Assembly: GCA_900754955.1 (NCBI GenBank)
Contig: CAAEEV010000073.1
Span: forward strand, 1-14,111
Direction: 5' to 3'
Source: Eggerthellaceae bacterium
GTDB taxonomy: Bacteria > Actinomycetota > Coriobacteriia > Coriobacteriales > Eggerthellaceae
DNA: 14,111 bases
Position 1 is the stretch's first letter; each line of letters begins with the position of its first letter. The notes below the pieces were generated by a model, which made no database searches, had not been told where the DNA came from, and was given only the letters and a program-made list of their open reading frames with translations. This document shows, piece by piece, positions 1-7,530 of the stretch. The translations under genes were made by a program, and so were the position numbers.

Positions 1-17
1 CGACGTCCGCACCGCTC

Positions 18-929
18 GTGCCTGACGCGCCGGTGCCTGCCGTCAACATTCCCGATGTTGCGCTCATCGTCGAGGGCGGCGGCTTCCGCGCGAGCTACAC
101 GGCGGGTGCCATGGTCGCGCTGCTCGAGCGCAACCTGAACTTCGGTCGCGTGTACGGCATCTCCGCCGGATCGAGCCATGCCGTCAACTACCTCTCGCGC
201 GACATACCGCGCACGAAGGCGTCGTTTGTCGACCTGGTGAACGATCCCGATTTCGGTGGCGTGGGCAGCTTCCTCGCGGGGCGTGGCTACTTCAATGCGC
301 CGCACCTTTACGAGGGCATGGCCGAGGAGCTGCTCGGGACTGACGAGGTAATGGCGTTCAAATGGGATGCGTTCTGCGCCAATCCCGCCGACCTTCACAT
401 TGAAGCGCTCGACTGGGAAACGGGCGAAACCGTCGCGTGGACCAAGGCCGACATGCCCACGCCGCGCGACATGGCGCTGCGCGTGCGTGCCAGCTCAACC
501 ATGCCGATCTTCATGCCGCCCACCGAGGTCGACGGGCGCACGTACATGGACGGCGGCATGGGCACGAGCTGGGGCATCTGCCTCGACGCGGCGCGGCGCG
601 ATGGCTACGAGCGCTTCTTCATCGTGCGCACGCGTCCGCGCGGGTACCGACGCAAGCCGCTCGGCGCGGCGGCTGCAACAGCGATGAAAGTGATCTTCCG
701 CAAGCATCCGGTTGTAGCGCAGCGCACCGTCGAGCGTTGGCAGCCGTACAACGAGCTGTGCGACGAGATCGAGCGCCTCGAGAAGGCGGGCGCGGCGTAC
801 GTGTTCTATCCCGAATCGATGGACGTGTCGAATAAGGAAACGAACTTCGAGAAGCTCGAGGCGAGCTATCGGCGCGGCTACGCGCAGGCGCAGCGTGAGG
901 TGGAAGCGTGGGAGGCGTTCCTGCGCTAG
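18..929 (+). CDS. Patatin-like phospholipase family protein
   Basis: Predicted serine lipid acyl hydrolase of the bacterial patatin family, probably cytosolic or membrane-peripheral; the substrate is unknown. The patatin catalytic parts are visible. The oxyanion glycine motif EGGGFRASYTAG lies near residues 19-30. The nucleophile elbow GISAGS places the catalytic serine at residue 49. The catalytic aspartate is D178 in the DGG motif. There is no signal peptide or membrane segment. The length, about 300 residues, fits single-domain bacterial patatins. The GTG at 18 has no visible ribosome binding site and the frame stays open to the window edge, so the true start may be upstream; about 13 residues before the conserved core is nonetheless normal for the family. 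The gene is convergent with the TPR gene downstream. The family call is firm; the physiological role is not known. Confidence 0.88.
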   Translation: MPDAPVPAVNIPDVALIVEGGGFRASYTAGAMVALLERNLNFGRVYGISAGSSHAVNYLSRDIPRTKASFVDLVNDPDFGGVGSFLAGRGYFNAPHLYEGMAEELLGTDEVMAFKWDAFCANPADLHIEALDWETGETVAWTKADMPTPRDMALRVRASSTMPIFMPPTEVDGRTYMDGGMGTSWGICLDAARRDGYERFFIVRTRPRGYRRKPLGAAAATAMKVIFRKHPVVAQRTVERWQPYNELCDEIERLEKAGAAYVFYPESMDVSNKETNFEKLEASYRRGYAQAQREVEAWEAFLR

Positions 930-947
930 GACCCGCGCTGCGTGATG

Positions 948-964
948 GGCAGCAGTATGCTGCC
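948..964. terminator. Hairpin between convergent genes, possible bidirectional terminator
   Basis: GGCAGCA-GTA-TGCTGCC is a perfect 7-bp stem with a 3-nt loop, 19 nt after the patatin stop and in the convergent gap before the end of the minus-strand TPR gene. There is no T-run on either side, so terminator function is inferred from position and symmetry only. Confidence 0.4.
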
Positions 965-1085
965 GCCCGCCAGCCTGCCGACGCCATCAGGCGCTGCGCG
1001 CAGAGCGCGGGTCGAGTGCATCGTTTTCGGCTGCCCGTCAACCTGCGGTGCATCGGCTGCCGCGCAGTTGCCGGCCCGCGCGTCC

Positions 1086-3125
1086 CTATCGCGCGCCGCG
1101 GCGCAGCGCGCTCGAAATCGACATGAGCGTATCGTCGTGCAGGGCGAGGCCGAGCGCGCCGATGTACGGCGCGGCGGCAAGCGGCATGTCGGCGTCGCAA
1201 AGTCCGATCGCCGCCTTCGTGAGCGCTTCGAGCGCCTCACGCGTAGGAGCGAGCGGAACGCCGGCGGCGCGCAGCGTCGAGCCGACGGTCATGCCCGAAA
1301 GATCCACTTTGCCGTTCGCGTCTTGGACGAGGTCGCGCAGCTCCTGCGCGGCGGCGTCGGCCATGCTGCTCACGGGCAGCACGCGCGTGTAGCAGGCAGC
1401 CGCTTCGGCGAAGCGCCCGACGCGCCAATACGCGTAGGCCAGGCGGTAGTACAGGTACGACGCCTCTTCGTCGAGCACGGCGTAGCGCAAGGCTTCCTTC
1501 GCGGTGTCGATCACCTTGCCGTACTGCTCCGTTGAAGCGAGCGGCGTGATAAGCGCCTGGTAGGCGGCGGGGCTCGACGGCGCGAGCTTCACGCAGGCCT
1601 GCGCTTGGGCGATGGCGCCTTCGGGGTCGCCCATCTCGCGGTAGAGGCGCGCCAGCGTGGTGCGCGCGATCTGGCCGGCGTCGGAGGCGCGCCGCCAGCG
1701 CTTGTTCGGGTTCGCATCGACGAGGCTCACGAGGCAGCGCGCAACGGCGTTCTCGCAGTAGAGCAGCGGGCGGTCGTCGTCGGTGCCCTCGCTTTGCGCA
1801 TCGCCCGCTGCGTTCACACCGAAAGTCGCGTCGGTCTCCGAGACGATGTCCTCGAGCTGGGCGATGGCAAGCAGCGACGCGTCGGCGCTGTCGTCAATCG
1901 CGTGTCGAAGGCGGTCGCGCATCGTCTCGTCCTGCTCCGACGTGATGTCGAGCTCGGCAACCGTGTCGGCGTGGAGGAGACCGCGCAGGTGCTCGGGAAG
2001 CAGGCGCGTGTCATCCTGGAGCGGAATGTGGCTTTGCGGCGTGCCTGGATCGAAAGGCTCCACGGGCAGGGCGCGGCCGTCCGCGCCGATCTCGATGTGC
2101 CAGCCCGACGGCTTGATCAGGTCGAACAGACGCGCAGGATCGTACTGCGTGGCGGGATCCGACAGCAGGCCGGCGCGCAGCGCGGGCGCGGTGGCCGCCA
2201 TGAACGGCATGCGGTCGAAGCCGACCGAAAGCACGGTGGGGTTGCTGATCGAAGCCTCGCGCCCGTTCACGATGACGCGCGTGATGCCGACGCTCGAGCC
2301 GAAGGCGGCTGCGGCGACGGTGGCGGCGAGCCGCAGGTTGTAAGCCGAGCAGGCGGCGGCCTGCAGATCGTCGCGCGTGCGCCAGGCGCCCGCAGAGCGA
2401 TCCCATAGTGAAAGCGGGAACTGCTCGGGGCGCGGCAGCGTGATGACGACGGCAAGCGTGCCGTGCTCGACGTTGCATTCGAAGAGATAGTCGAGGCGGA
2501 AGGGCAGCGGCATGTTCTCGCACGCTTCCGCGAAACGCGTGGAAACGTCCCAGTTGCCGCCGCGCGCGCCTGCGACGCCGTTGAGGGAGAGCAGGCGGTT
2601 GTCGCGCTCGCTGGCGGTGAGTAGGGCGCCTGCATTGCGCGTGATCGAGCGGATGGCGACGGCGTCAAGCTCGGAGCAGCGGCCTTCGTCGAGCTCGGCG
2701 GCGGTGAGGGGCGCCGCCGTGACGGTTTCGGCAAGGCGCGCGATGAGCACAAGGCGGTTGAGCGCCGACTCGATGCCGAGCACGCAGTCGCGCTCGTCGG
2801 CGCTGAGTGAAGCGGTGCTGAAATTGATCCAGAACAGGCCCGTGGTGTTGAGTCGTCGCAGCTCGACGGTGTGCGTCGCCGCGATGCCGCGCAGCAGGAC
2901 GGCGTGCGCCTCCGACAGGATGCGCGCCGCGTAGCGCTCGAACCCCGCGACGGCGGGATCGTCGGGATCGGCCATCGAGAGGCGGAACAAAAGGCCGTCG
3001 ATGGCGTCGGGCAACGGCGCCTTTCCGAACTCGTCGAGCACGTCGTCAGGCGTGCGTACGGGCGGAGTCGCTGCTTCTGCAGCGTTTTCGGGATGCAGAG
3101 GATGGTTCTCGAATGGGTTGGGCAT
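1086..3125 (-). CDS. TPR-containing protein of unknown function
   Basis: A 679-residue soluble protein without signal peptide or membrane segments. The last 200 residues hold tetratricopeptide-like helical pairs, at about 486-520 (LARLYREMGDPEGAIAQAQ), 522-555 and 560-592 (LAYAYWRVGRFAEAAACY), which suggest a protein-protein interaction scaffold. The first 450 residues match no domain I recognise; they are acidic, rich in Ala and Leu, and look folded rather than low-complexity. The start is well supported: AAGGAGG lies just upstream of the ATG on the minus strand. It is divergent from the cupin gene across 204 nt and convergent with the patatin gene. No catalytic motif was seen, so no reaction is proposed. 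Confidence 0.85.
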   Translation of the reverse strand: MPNPFENHPLHPENAAEAATPPVRTPDDVLDEFGKAPLPDAIDGLLFRLSMADPDDPAVAGFERYAARILSEAHAVLLRGIAATHTVELRRLNTTGLFWINFSTASLSADERDCVLGIESALNRLVLIARLAETVTAAPLTAAELDEGRCSELDAVAIRSITRNAGALLTASERDNRLLSLNGVAGARGGNWDVSTRFAEACENMPLPFRLDYLFECNVEHGTLAVVITLPRPEQFPLSLWDRSAGAWRTRDDLQAAACSAYNLRLAATVAAAAFGSSVGITRVIVNGREASISNPTVLSVGFDRMPFMAATAPALRAGLLSDPATQYDPARLFDLIKPSGWHIEIGADGRALPVEPFDPGTPQSHIPLQDDTRLLPEHLRGLLHADTVAELDITSEQDETMRDRLRHAIDDSADASLLAIAQLEDIVSETDATFGVNAAGDAQSEGTDDDRPLLYCENAVARCLVSLVDANPNKRWRRASDAGQIARTTLARLYREMGDPEGAIAQAQACVKLAPSSPAAYQALITPLASTEQYGKVIDTAKEALRYAVLDEEASYLYYRLAYAYWRVGRFAEAAACYTRVLPVSSMADAAAQELRDLVQDANGKVDLSGMTVGSTLRAAGVPLAPTREALEALTKAAIGLCDADMPLAAAPYIGALGLALHDDTLMSISSALRRGAR

Positions 3126-3289
3126 GGCGCCTCCTTGGCTTCCGCCCTGCGATGCTCGCGGTAGCGTACAACGCTCTCAGATCTGCGGCGGACGGAAGGG
3201 CTTCGTTTCGTGGTTCGCTTCGATTGTGTCACATTCGGCGACGCTCTGCCACAACGGCGCGCCTCCCGAGGCGTGCGCGGTCCGCATCG

Positions 3290-3295
3290 TATAAT
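3290..3295 (+). promoter_or_regulatory. Candidate -10 element for the cupin gene
   Basis: A perfect TATAAT lies 34 nt before the cupin ATG in an otherwise GC-rich sequence, in the divergent gap between the TPR and cupin genes. No convincing -35 hexamer is found at 16-18 nt spacing, so activation or a weak -35 is possible. I could not identify a promoter for the divergent TPR gene. Confidence 0.45.
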
Positions 3296-3329
3296 CTCCC
3301 CAATGAAGGAAGGGGAGAAAGGAGCGGGC

Positions 3330-3788
3330 ATGGCGATCCTCAACAACGAATCTGGCGTGTACGCCGCGAACATCGTGCAGAGCGCGGGCGGCCCGGCGAT
3401 GGAGGGCGACTTCAAGAGAATCTACGACAAGTTCGCGCGTCGCATCATCTGGATCGACGGCGAGCGCGTGCCAGGCGCGTTTCAGATGAACACGGCGTGG
3501 TACAGCGCCGTGCCCGAGCGCGATCCCATTTTCGAGGAGCACGCGCACGACGATTGCGACGAGCTCATCGGCTTCTTCGGCTCCAACCCCGACGACCCGT
3601 ACGACCTCGGCGGCGAGATCGAGTTCTCCATCGGCGGCGAGGCGCACCTGCTCACCAAGTCGTCGCTCATCTTCGTGCCGGCGGGCGTGGCCCACAACCC
3701 CATGCGCATCCTGCGCGTCGACCGCCCGATCTTCCATCTGTCGGTGGTGAACAAGACCGCCTACGACGGCGAGGCGACCTACCGCTGA
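3330..3788 (+). CDS. Small cupin-fold protein
   Basis: A 152-residue, probably cytosolic single-cupin protein. Cupin motif 1 is visible as HAHDDCDELIGFFG, with likely metal ligands H71, H73 and E78. Motif 2 is FVPAGVAHNP, with H122 as the fourth ligand. The region between carries the usual Gly-rich turn (LGGEIEFSIGGEAHLL). The ATG at 3330 is chosen because AAAGGAG sits 5-9 nt upstream; an in-frame ATG at 3303 and a longer open frame from 3210 lack this signal, and the -10 box at 3290 makes the 3210 start impossible. The stop overlaps the tail of the minus-strand membrane gene by 10 nt. The substrate or ligand cannot be inferred; such stand-alone cupins include isomerases, dioxygenases and sensors. 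Confidence 0.82.
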   Translation: MAILNNESGVYAANIVQSAGGPAMEGDFKRIYDKFARRIIWIDGERVPGAFQMNTAWYSAVPERDPIFEEHAHDDCDELIGFFGSNPDDPYDLGGEIEFSIGGEAHLLTKSSLIFVPAGVAHNPMRILRVDRPIFHLSVVNKTAYDGEATYR

Positions 3789-4261
3789 TCGGCGGCTTCG
3801 TCTTTCGTGCGTGGCAGGCGAAGCTGCAGCGCGGCGAAGGCGGCCAGCATGGCGATAAGCCCTGCTGCGTCGAAGGCGATGAACCGCAGGATGCTCGCGG
3901 CGAGCACCTCGTGGCCGGCGGGCAGGCCCAGCAGAATAGTCGTTTCCCCGACGAGGCCGATCGCCTGCTGCGCGAGCACGATGAGGAAGACCGCGCGATA
4001 ACGGCGCGGATTCGCGATAACGGCGGGGTAGGTGGCGTTCCACATGAGGAAGGCCACGCCGATGCCCTGCACGGCGACGTTTCCCGACACGCCTGAAAGC
4101 TCGTAGGCGCCTGCGAACGAGGCGGGCTGCAGCACAAACGACAGCGCGCACTGCACGTTGATGAGGAACACGGCGGCCACGACGATGCGCGCCGCAAGGG
4201 CGGGTGCGTCGCGGCGGGCCGTCGCGCGGTCGCGCGGTGCGCGGGTTCGGTTGTTTCGCAT
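3779..4261 (-). CDS. Small four-helix membrane protein of unknown function
   Basis: A 160-residue inner-membrane protein. The N-terminus is short, basic and cytoplasmic (many Arg in residues 1-20), followed by hydrophobic helices at about 21-44, 61-83, 89-113 and 119-147 and a charged C-terminus. No transport or enzyme motif was recognised; the shape recalls DoxX/DUF-type four-helix proteins, but I cannot assign a family. The start is the ATG at 4261 on the minus strand, with CAGGAGG 7 nt upstream. A longer in-frame extension to 4483 exists, but its Arg/Ala-rich composition and lack of a ribosome binding site make it unlikely. Its 3' end overlaps the cupin gene by 10 nt, so neither gene has room for its own terminator. 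Confidence 0.78.
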   Translation of the reverse strand: MRNNRTRAPRDRATARRDAPALAARIVVAAVFLINVQCALSFVLQPASFAGAYELSGVSGNVAVQGIGVAFLMWNATYPAVIANPRRYRAVFLIVLAQQAIGLVGETTILLGLPAGHEVLAASILRFIAFDAAGLIAMLAAFAALQLRLPRTKDEAADQR

Positions 4262-4284
4262 GTCGCCCTCCTGTCGTACCGAGC

Positions 4285-4290
4285 ATTGTA
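4285..4290 (-). promoter_or_regulatory. Candidate -10 element for the membrane protein gene
   Basis: On the minus strand TACAAT lies 23 nt before the ATG at 4261, giving a short leader that includes the AGGAGG site. No good -35 is seen at standard spacing. Confidence 0.38.
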
Positions 4291-4482
4291 GCGGTTGCCC
4301 CGGCCGCCGAGTCGACTTTCGCGCTCGCGCAAGGCGCGCCGGCGCGGTACCAGGTGCCGCGGCCTCGGGCTCTGGGGCGCGGTGCGCCCTGCTTGCGCGT
4401 TCGCGCGAAGGACGCCTCGCTTCTGCGTGGTCTTTCGGCTGCTCCGCCGCATTCTGTGTACGGCACGTTAAAAATGATCCCA

Positions 4483-4510
4483 TTCGTCAGATGCTTCATC
4501 AGGCTATATT
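4483..4510 (+). promoter_or_regulatory. Candidate ilvE promoter
   Basis: TTCGTC (4483-4488), 16 nt and TATATT (4505-4510) lie in a locally AT-rich stretch about 110 nt before ilvE. A second -10-like TAAAAT follows at 4520. The -35 is poor, so this is a tentative call. The rest of the 360-nt gap between the membrane gene and ilvE (4262-4621) shows no gene. It holds the CCCCGCGGGG palindrome around 4560-4569, within a GAAA...TTTC context that could form a small leader hairpin. Confidence 0.35.
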
Positions 4511-4621
4511 CCGTTGGAGTAAAATGCGGGACAAATGCGCAGACGCGCGTACGGGAAAGCCCCGCGGGGTTTCGCCGTGCGGAGTCTCCCTGCGTGAAAG
4601 CTTGATCCGAGAGGGGTAGCA

Positions 4622-5545
4622 ATGGCTGACATCACTGAAGTGGACTATATCTGGAAGAACGGTGAGCTTGTGCCGTGGGCCGAGGCGACCACGCACGTTC
4701 TGTCTCACTCGCTGCACTATGGTTCGGGCGTGTTCGAGGGCATTCGCTGCTACAAGGACCCCGACTCCGACAAGAGCTTCGTGTTCCGCCTGCGCGACCA
4801 CATGGAGCGCCTTGCCCGCAGCTGCAAGATCGCGCTGATCGACCTGCCGTACACGGTGGACGAGCTGTGCGACGCCACGGTTGAGATCATCCGCGCCAAC
4901 AAGCTGCCGGCGTGCTACATCCGCCCGCTCGTGTACCGCGGCTACGGCGTCATGGGCGTCGACCCGAGCGGCGCTCCCATCGACGTGATCATCGCCGTGT
5001 GGCCGTGGGACTCCTACCTCGGCCCCGATGCGCTTGAGAACGGCGTGTCGGTGGGCGTGTCGTCGTGGCGCCAGCGTTCGAACAACGCCATTCCGCCCGC
5101 GGTGAAGGCCACGGCTTCCTACATGAACTCCATCCTCGCGAAGCTCGAGGCGAAGGAGCACGGTTACGCCGAGGCCATCATGCTCAACGAACAGGGTCTC
5201 GTGTGCGAGGGCACGGGCGAGAACCTGTTCATCGTGCGCGACGGCATTCTGTCCACGCCGCCGCTGTCCGACGGTCTGCTCGAGGGCATCACGCGCGACA
5301 CCGTGCTGTGCATCGCCGACGAGCTTGAGATCCCCGCGATCGAGGAGAGCCTCACGCGCGCCGATCTGTACGTGGCCGACGAGGTGTTCATGACGGGCTC
5401 CGCCGCCGAGCTCACCCCCATCGGTTCGGTTGACGGCCGCGTGGTCGGCAAGCCAGGCGAGGTCACCCGCCGCATCCAGGATCGCTTCTTCGAGATCGCC
5501 TACGGCCATGCCGAGGACTACGCCGATTGGCTGACTGAGATCTAA
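4622..5545 (+). CDS. ilvE: Branched-chain amino acid aminotransferase
   Basis: PLP-dependent fold-type IV aminotransferase, cytosolic, making leucine, isoleucine and valine from their 2-keto acids with glutamate as amino donor. At 307 residues it has the normal IlvE length. Visible features are the N-terminal HYGSGVFEGIR motif (residues 32-42), the substrate and cofactor region YIRPLVYRGYGVMGV, the Schiff-base lysine K162 in PPAVKATASYMNS, the cofactor-binding CEGTGENLF (E196), and the phosphate-binding region near EVFMTGSAAELTPI. The ATG at 4622 follows a GAGAGGGG site by 5 nt. The gene is monocistronic in appearance, ending in a strong hairpin, with cimA of the same pathway about 380 nt downstream. 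D-amino-acid aminotransferase and ADC lyase share the fold, but the GVFEGIR and TGENLF context supports IlvE. Confidence 0.95.
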   Translation: MADITEVDYIWKNGELVPWAEATTHVLSHSLHYGSGVFEGIRCYKDPDSDKSFVFRLRDHMERLARSCKIALIDLPYTVDELCDATVEIIRANKLPACYIRPLVYRGYGVMGVDPSGAPIDVIIAVWPWDSYLGPDALENGVSVGVSSWRQRSNNAIPPAVKATASYMNSILAKLEAKEHGYAEAIMLNEQGLVCEGTGENLFIVRDGILSTPPLSDGLLEGITRDTVLCIADELEIPAIEESLTRADLYVADEVFMTGSAAELTPIGSVDGRVVGKPGEVTRRIQDRFFEIAYGHAEDYADWLTEI

Positions 5546-5546
5546 G

Positions 5547-5580
5547 AAGTTCCGTCTGCGCTGACGCGCAGACGGAACTT
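5547..5580 (+). terminator. ilvE: Terminator hairpin after ilvE
   Basis: A perfect 15-bp inverted repeat (5547-5561 with 5566-5580, loop TGAC) starts 1 nt after the ilvE stop. The stem runs AAGTTCCGTCTGCGC. It lacks a downstream T-run, but the length and position make transcription termination or mRNA 3' protection the likely role. Confidence 0.7.
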
Positions 5581-5595
5581 GCCGACGCTGCGCGA

Positions 5596-5687
5596 GATTC
5601 TGGCGGCACAGCTGGCGCTTCAAGCCCTCCTCGCGTACCTTTAGTACGCTTCCTCGGGCTTTCGCGCCATCTGCACGCGCCAGAATC
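5596..5687. repeat. Long imperfect palindromic intergenic element
   Basis: GATTCTGGCG (5596-5605) is mirrored exactly by CGCCAGAATC (5678-5687). Inside, AGCCC...GCGTAC pairs imperfectly with GTACGC...GGGCT around a CTTTA centre near 5641. The whole would fold into one long interrupted hairpin of about 92 nt. It has no coding potential that I trust and resembles REP/MITE-like dispersed palindromes. No second copy is present in this window. Confidence 0.6.
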
Positions 5688-5852
5688 CCGCTCGCTGACT
5701 TGGGTTCGACCTGCGGCTGCGACGGGCGACAGGCGCACTTGTCGTCCTCGCTGACGTTAGCTTGTGATGCGGTTCAACTTTTGCCGGGACATCGTTGCCG
5801 ACAGTCCGCGAGCTGCTTCTCGTTGGCTTCGACCTTGCGGTTTTGCTTTTCA

Positions 5853-5909
5853 GAAGAGGGGTTTCTGCCTTGTGCAGGCCCCTCTTCGATCATGCGGGGA
5901 GATTCCCGC
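5853..5909 (+). promoter_or_regulatory. cimA: Structured leader of cimA, two stacked hairpins
   Basis: Hairpin 1 is GAAGAGGGG (5853-5861) with CCCCTCTTC (5879-5887), 9 bp, containing a nested CTGC/GCAG stem with loop CTTGT. Hairpin 2 is GCGGG (5894-5898) with CCCGC (5905-5909). They end 20 nt before the cimA start. The CCCC strand of hairpin 1 could also pair with the AAAGGGG ribosome binding site at 5918-5924. Control of translation or attenuation is inferred; no known riboswitch class or T-box motif was recognised. I found no convincing promoter for cimA between 5688 and 5852, nor any gene. Confidence 0.45.
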
Positions 5910-5929
5910 TTCCGATGAAAGGGGTTTGC

Positions 5930-7528
5930 GTGAAGGAACATCGACGTATTCTCACCTACGACTGCACGCTGCGCGACGGCGAGCAGTGCGAGGGCATCAC
6001 GCTTTCGCTCGAGGACAAGCTGCGCATCGTGCGCCGGCTCGATCTGTTCGGCATCGACTACATCGAGGGCGGCTTCCCCGCGTCGAACCCCAAGGACATC
6101 GCCTTCTTCAAGGCGATGCGCGAAACGCCGCTCACCCATGCGAAGATCGCCGCGTTCGGCAGCACGTGCCGCAAGGGCGTGGCCGCCGCAGACGACGAGG
6201 GCCTCGCCGACCTCATCGCGTGCGGCGCGCCCGTGCTCACCATCGTGGGCAAGACCTGGGACGAGCAGGTGACGCGCGCGCTGCAGACCACGCTCGAGGA
6301 GAACCTGCGCATGATCTCCGACTCGGTCGCCTACCTCAAGGCGGCGGGTCGGCGCGTGGTGTTCGACGCCGAGCACTTCTTCGACGGCTACAAGGCCAAC
6401 GCCGACTACGCGATCGCGTGCATCCGCGCGGCGCACGAGGCGGGCGCCGACTCCATCGACCTGTGCGAGACGAACGGCGGTGCGCTTCCCTTCGAGATCG
6501 AGGAGATCGTGAACGCGGTGATGGCGGCGTTTCCCGACCAGGCGTTCGGCATCCACTGCCACAACGACGCGGGCTGCGCGGTGGCCAACTCGCTCGCCGC
6601 GGTGCGTTGCGGCGTGACGTGCGTGCAGGGCACCGTCAACGGCATCGGCGAGCGCGTGGGCAATACCGACCTGCTTACGGTGATCGCCGACCTCGAGCTC
6701 AAGATGGGCGACACGTGCGTGGGCGCCGAGAAGCTGCGCGACCTCACGAGCCTGTCGCAGTACGTGGCGGAGTTGTGCAACGTGTCGGTGTCGCCGCACC
6801 ATCCCTACACGGGATCGTCGGCGTTCGCGCACAAGGGCGGCCTGCATGCGAGCGCCATCGCGCGCTTCCCCGAGGCGTACGAGCACGCGCGACCCGAGTC
6901 GGTGGGCAACAAGGCGCACATGCTCGTGAGCGAGCTGGCGGGTAAGGCGTCGCTCGTGCAGAAGGCGGCCATGCTCGGCATCGACCTCATGGCCGAGGGT
7001 GTGAACGTGCAGGCGATTCTCGACGACATCAAGGAACGCGAGGCGGAAGGGTTCACCTATGAGGTGGCCGATGGCTCGCTCGCGCTGCTGCTGAGGCGGC
7101 ATCTCGGCACGTACAAACCCGCGTTCACGCTCGAGAGCCTGCGCGTGATCGTGGACGACCGCGGCAGCGCGGGCGTGAGCGCGCGCGCGAGCGAGGCGGT
7201 GTCGGAGGCCACGGTGAAGATCCACGTGGGCGACCGCCGCTTCGTGGCGACGGGCGAGGGCGTCGGCCCCGTCGGTGCGCTCGATGCGGCGCTGCGGCTC
7301 GCCATCAGCGAGTCGTATCCCGAGGTGAGCGCCATGGAGATCGCCGACTACAAGGTGCGCCTGCTCGACGAGAGCCAGGGCGCGAACGCCATCACGCGCG
7401 TGACCATCACCACGGCCGACGGCCGCGGCACGTTCGGAACCGTGGGCGTTTCCGAAAACGTCATCGAGGCTTCCTGGAACGCACTGGTAGAATCTGTGGA
7501 GTACGGATTGATGCGAATGGGGGAGTGA
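5930..7528 (+). CDS. cimA: (R)-citramalate synthase
   Basis: Condenses pyruvate and acetyl-CoA to (R)-citramalate, the first step of the threonine-independent route to isoleucine; cytosolic. The 532-residue length fits CimA. The DRE-TIM barrel opens with YDCTLRDGEQ (metal ligand D11, catalytic R15), continues through DAEHFFDGYKAN (146-157), and has the metal motif HCHND (H209, H211) and GTVNGIGERVGN. A C-terminal LeuA-type regulatory domain, about residues 400-530, suggests feedback control, by isoleucine in known CimA enzymes. DAEHFFDGYKAN distinguishes it from isopropylmalate and homocitrate synthases. The GTG at 5930 is preferred because AAAGGGG is 5 nt upstream; the in-frame ATG at 5915 would add five residues. 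A longer frame from 5795 runs through the leader hairpins and is rejected. The TrpR-like gene follows after 2 nt. Confidence 0.92.
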   Translation: MKEHRRILTYDCTLRDGEQCEGITLSLEDKLRIVRRLDLFGIDYIEGGFPASNPKDIAFFKAMRETPLTHAKIAAFGSTCRKGVAAADDEGLADLIACGAPVLTIVGKTWDEQVTRALQTTLEENLRMISDSVAYLKAAGRRVVFDAEHFFDGYKANADYAIACIRAAHEAGADSIDLCETNGGALPFEIEEIVNAVMAAFPDQAFGIHCHNDAGCAVANSLAAVRCGVTCVQGTVNGIGERVGNTDLLTVIADLELKMGDTCVGAEKLRDLTSLSQYVAELCNVSVSPHHPYTGSSAFAHKGGLHASAIARFPEAYEHARPESVGNKAHMLVSELAGKASLVQKAAMLGIDLMAEGVNVQAILDDIKEREAEGFTYEVADGSLALLLRRHLGTYKPAFTLESLRVIVDDRGSAGVSARASEAVSEATVKIHVGDRRFVATGEGVGPVGALDAALRLAISESYPEVSAMEIADYKVRLLDESQGANAITRVTITTADGRGTFGTVGVSENVIEASWNALVESVEYGLMRMGE

Positions 7529-7530
7529 GC

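Noticed and set aside
4491..4619. Short ORF ending just before ilvE, considered as an attenuator leader peptide
   Set aside because: It has no run of Leu, Ile or Val codons and no ribosome binding site.
4262..4621. T-box or other known riboswitch upstream of ilvE
   Set aside because: No T-box core or recognisable riboswitch motif; only one small palindrome is present.
5795..5929. N-terminal extension of citramalate synthase
   Set aside because: It would translate through the leader hairpins, lacks a ribosome binding site, and lies before the conserved family start.
5774..7225. A 483-codon open frame opposite cimA
   Set aside because: Shadow of cimA, with Arg/Val/His-rich low-information sequence; cimA motifs on the plus strand are unambiguous.
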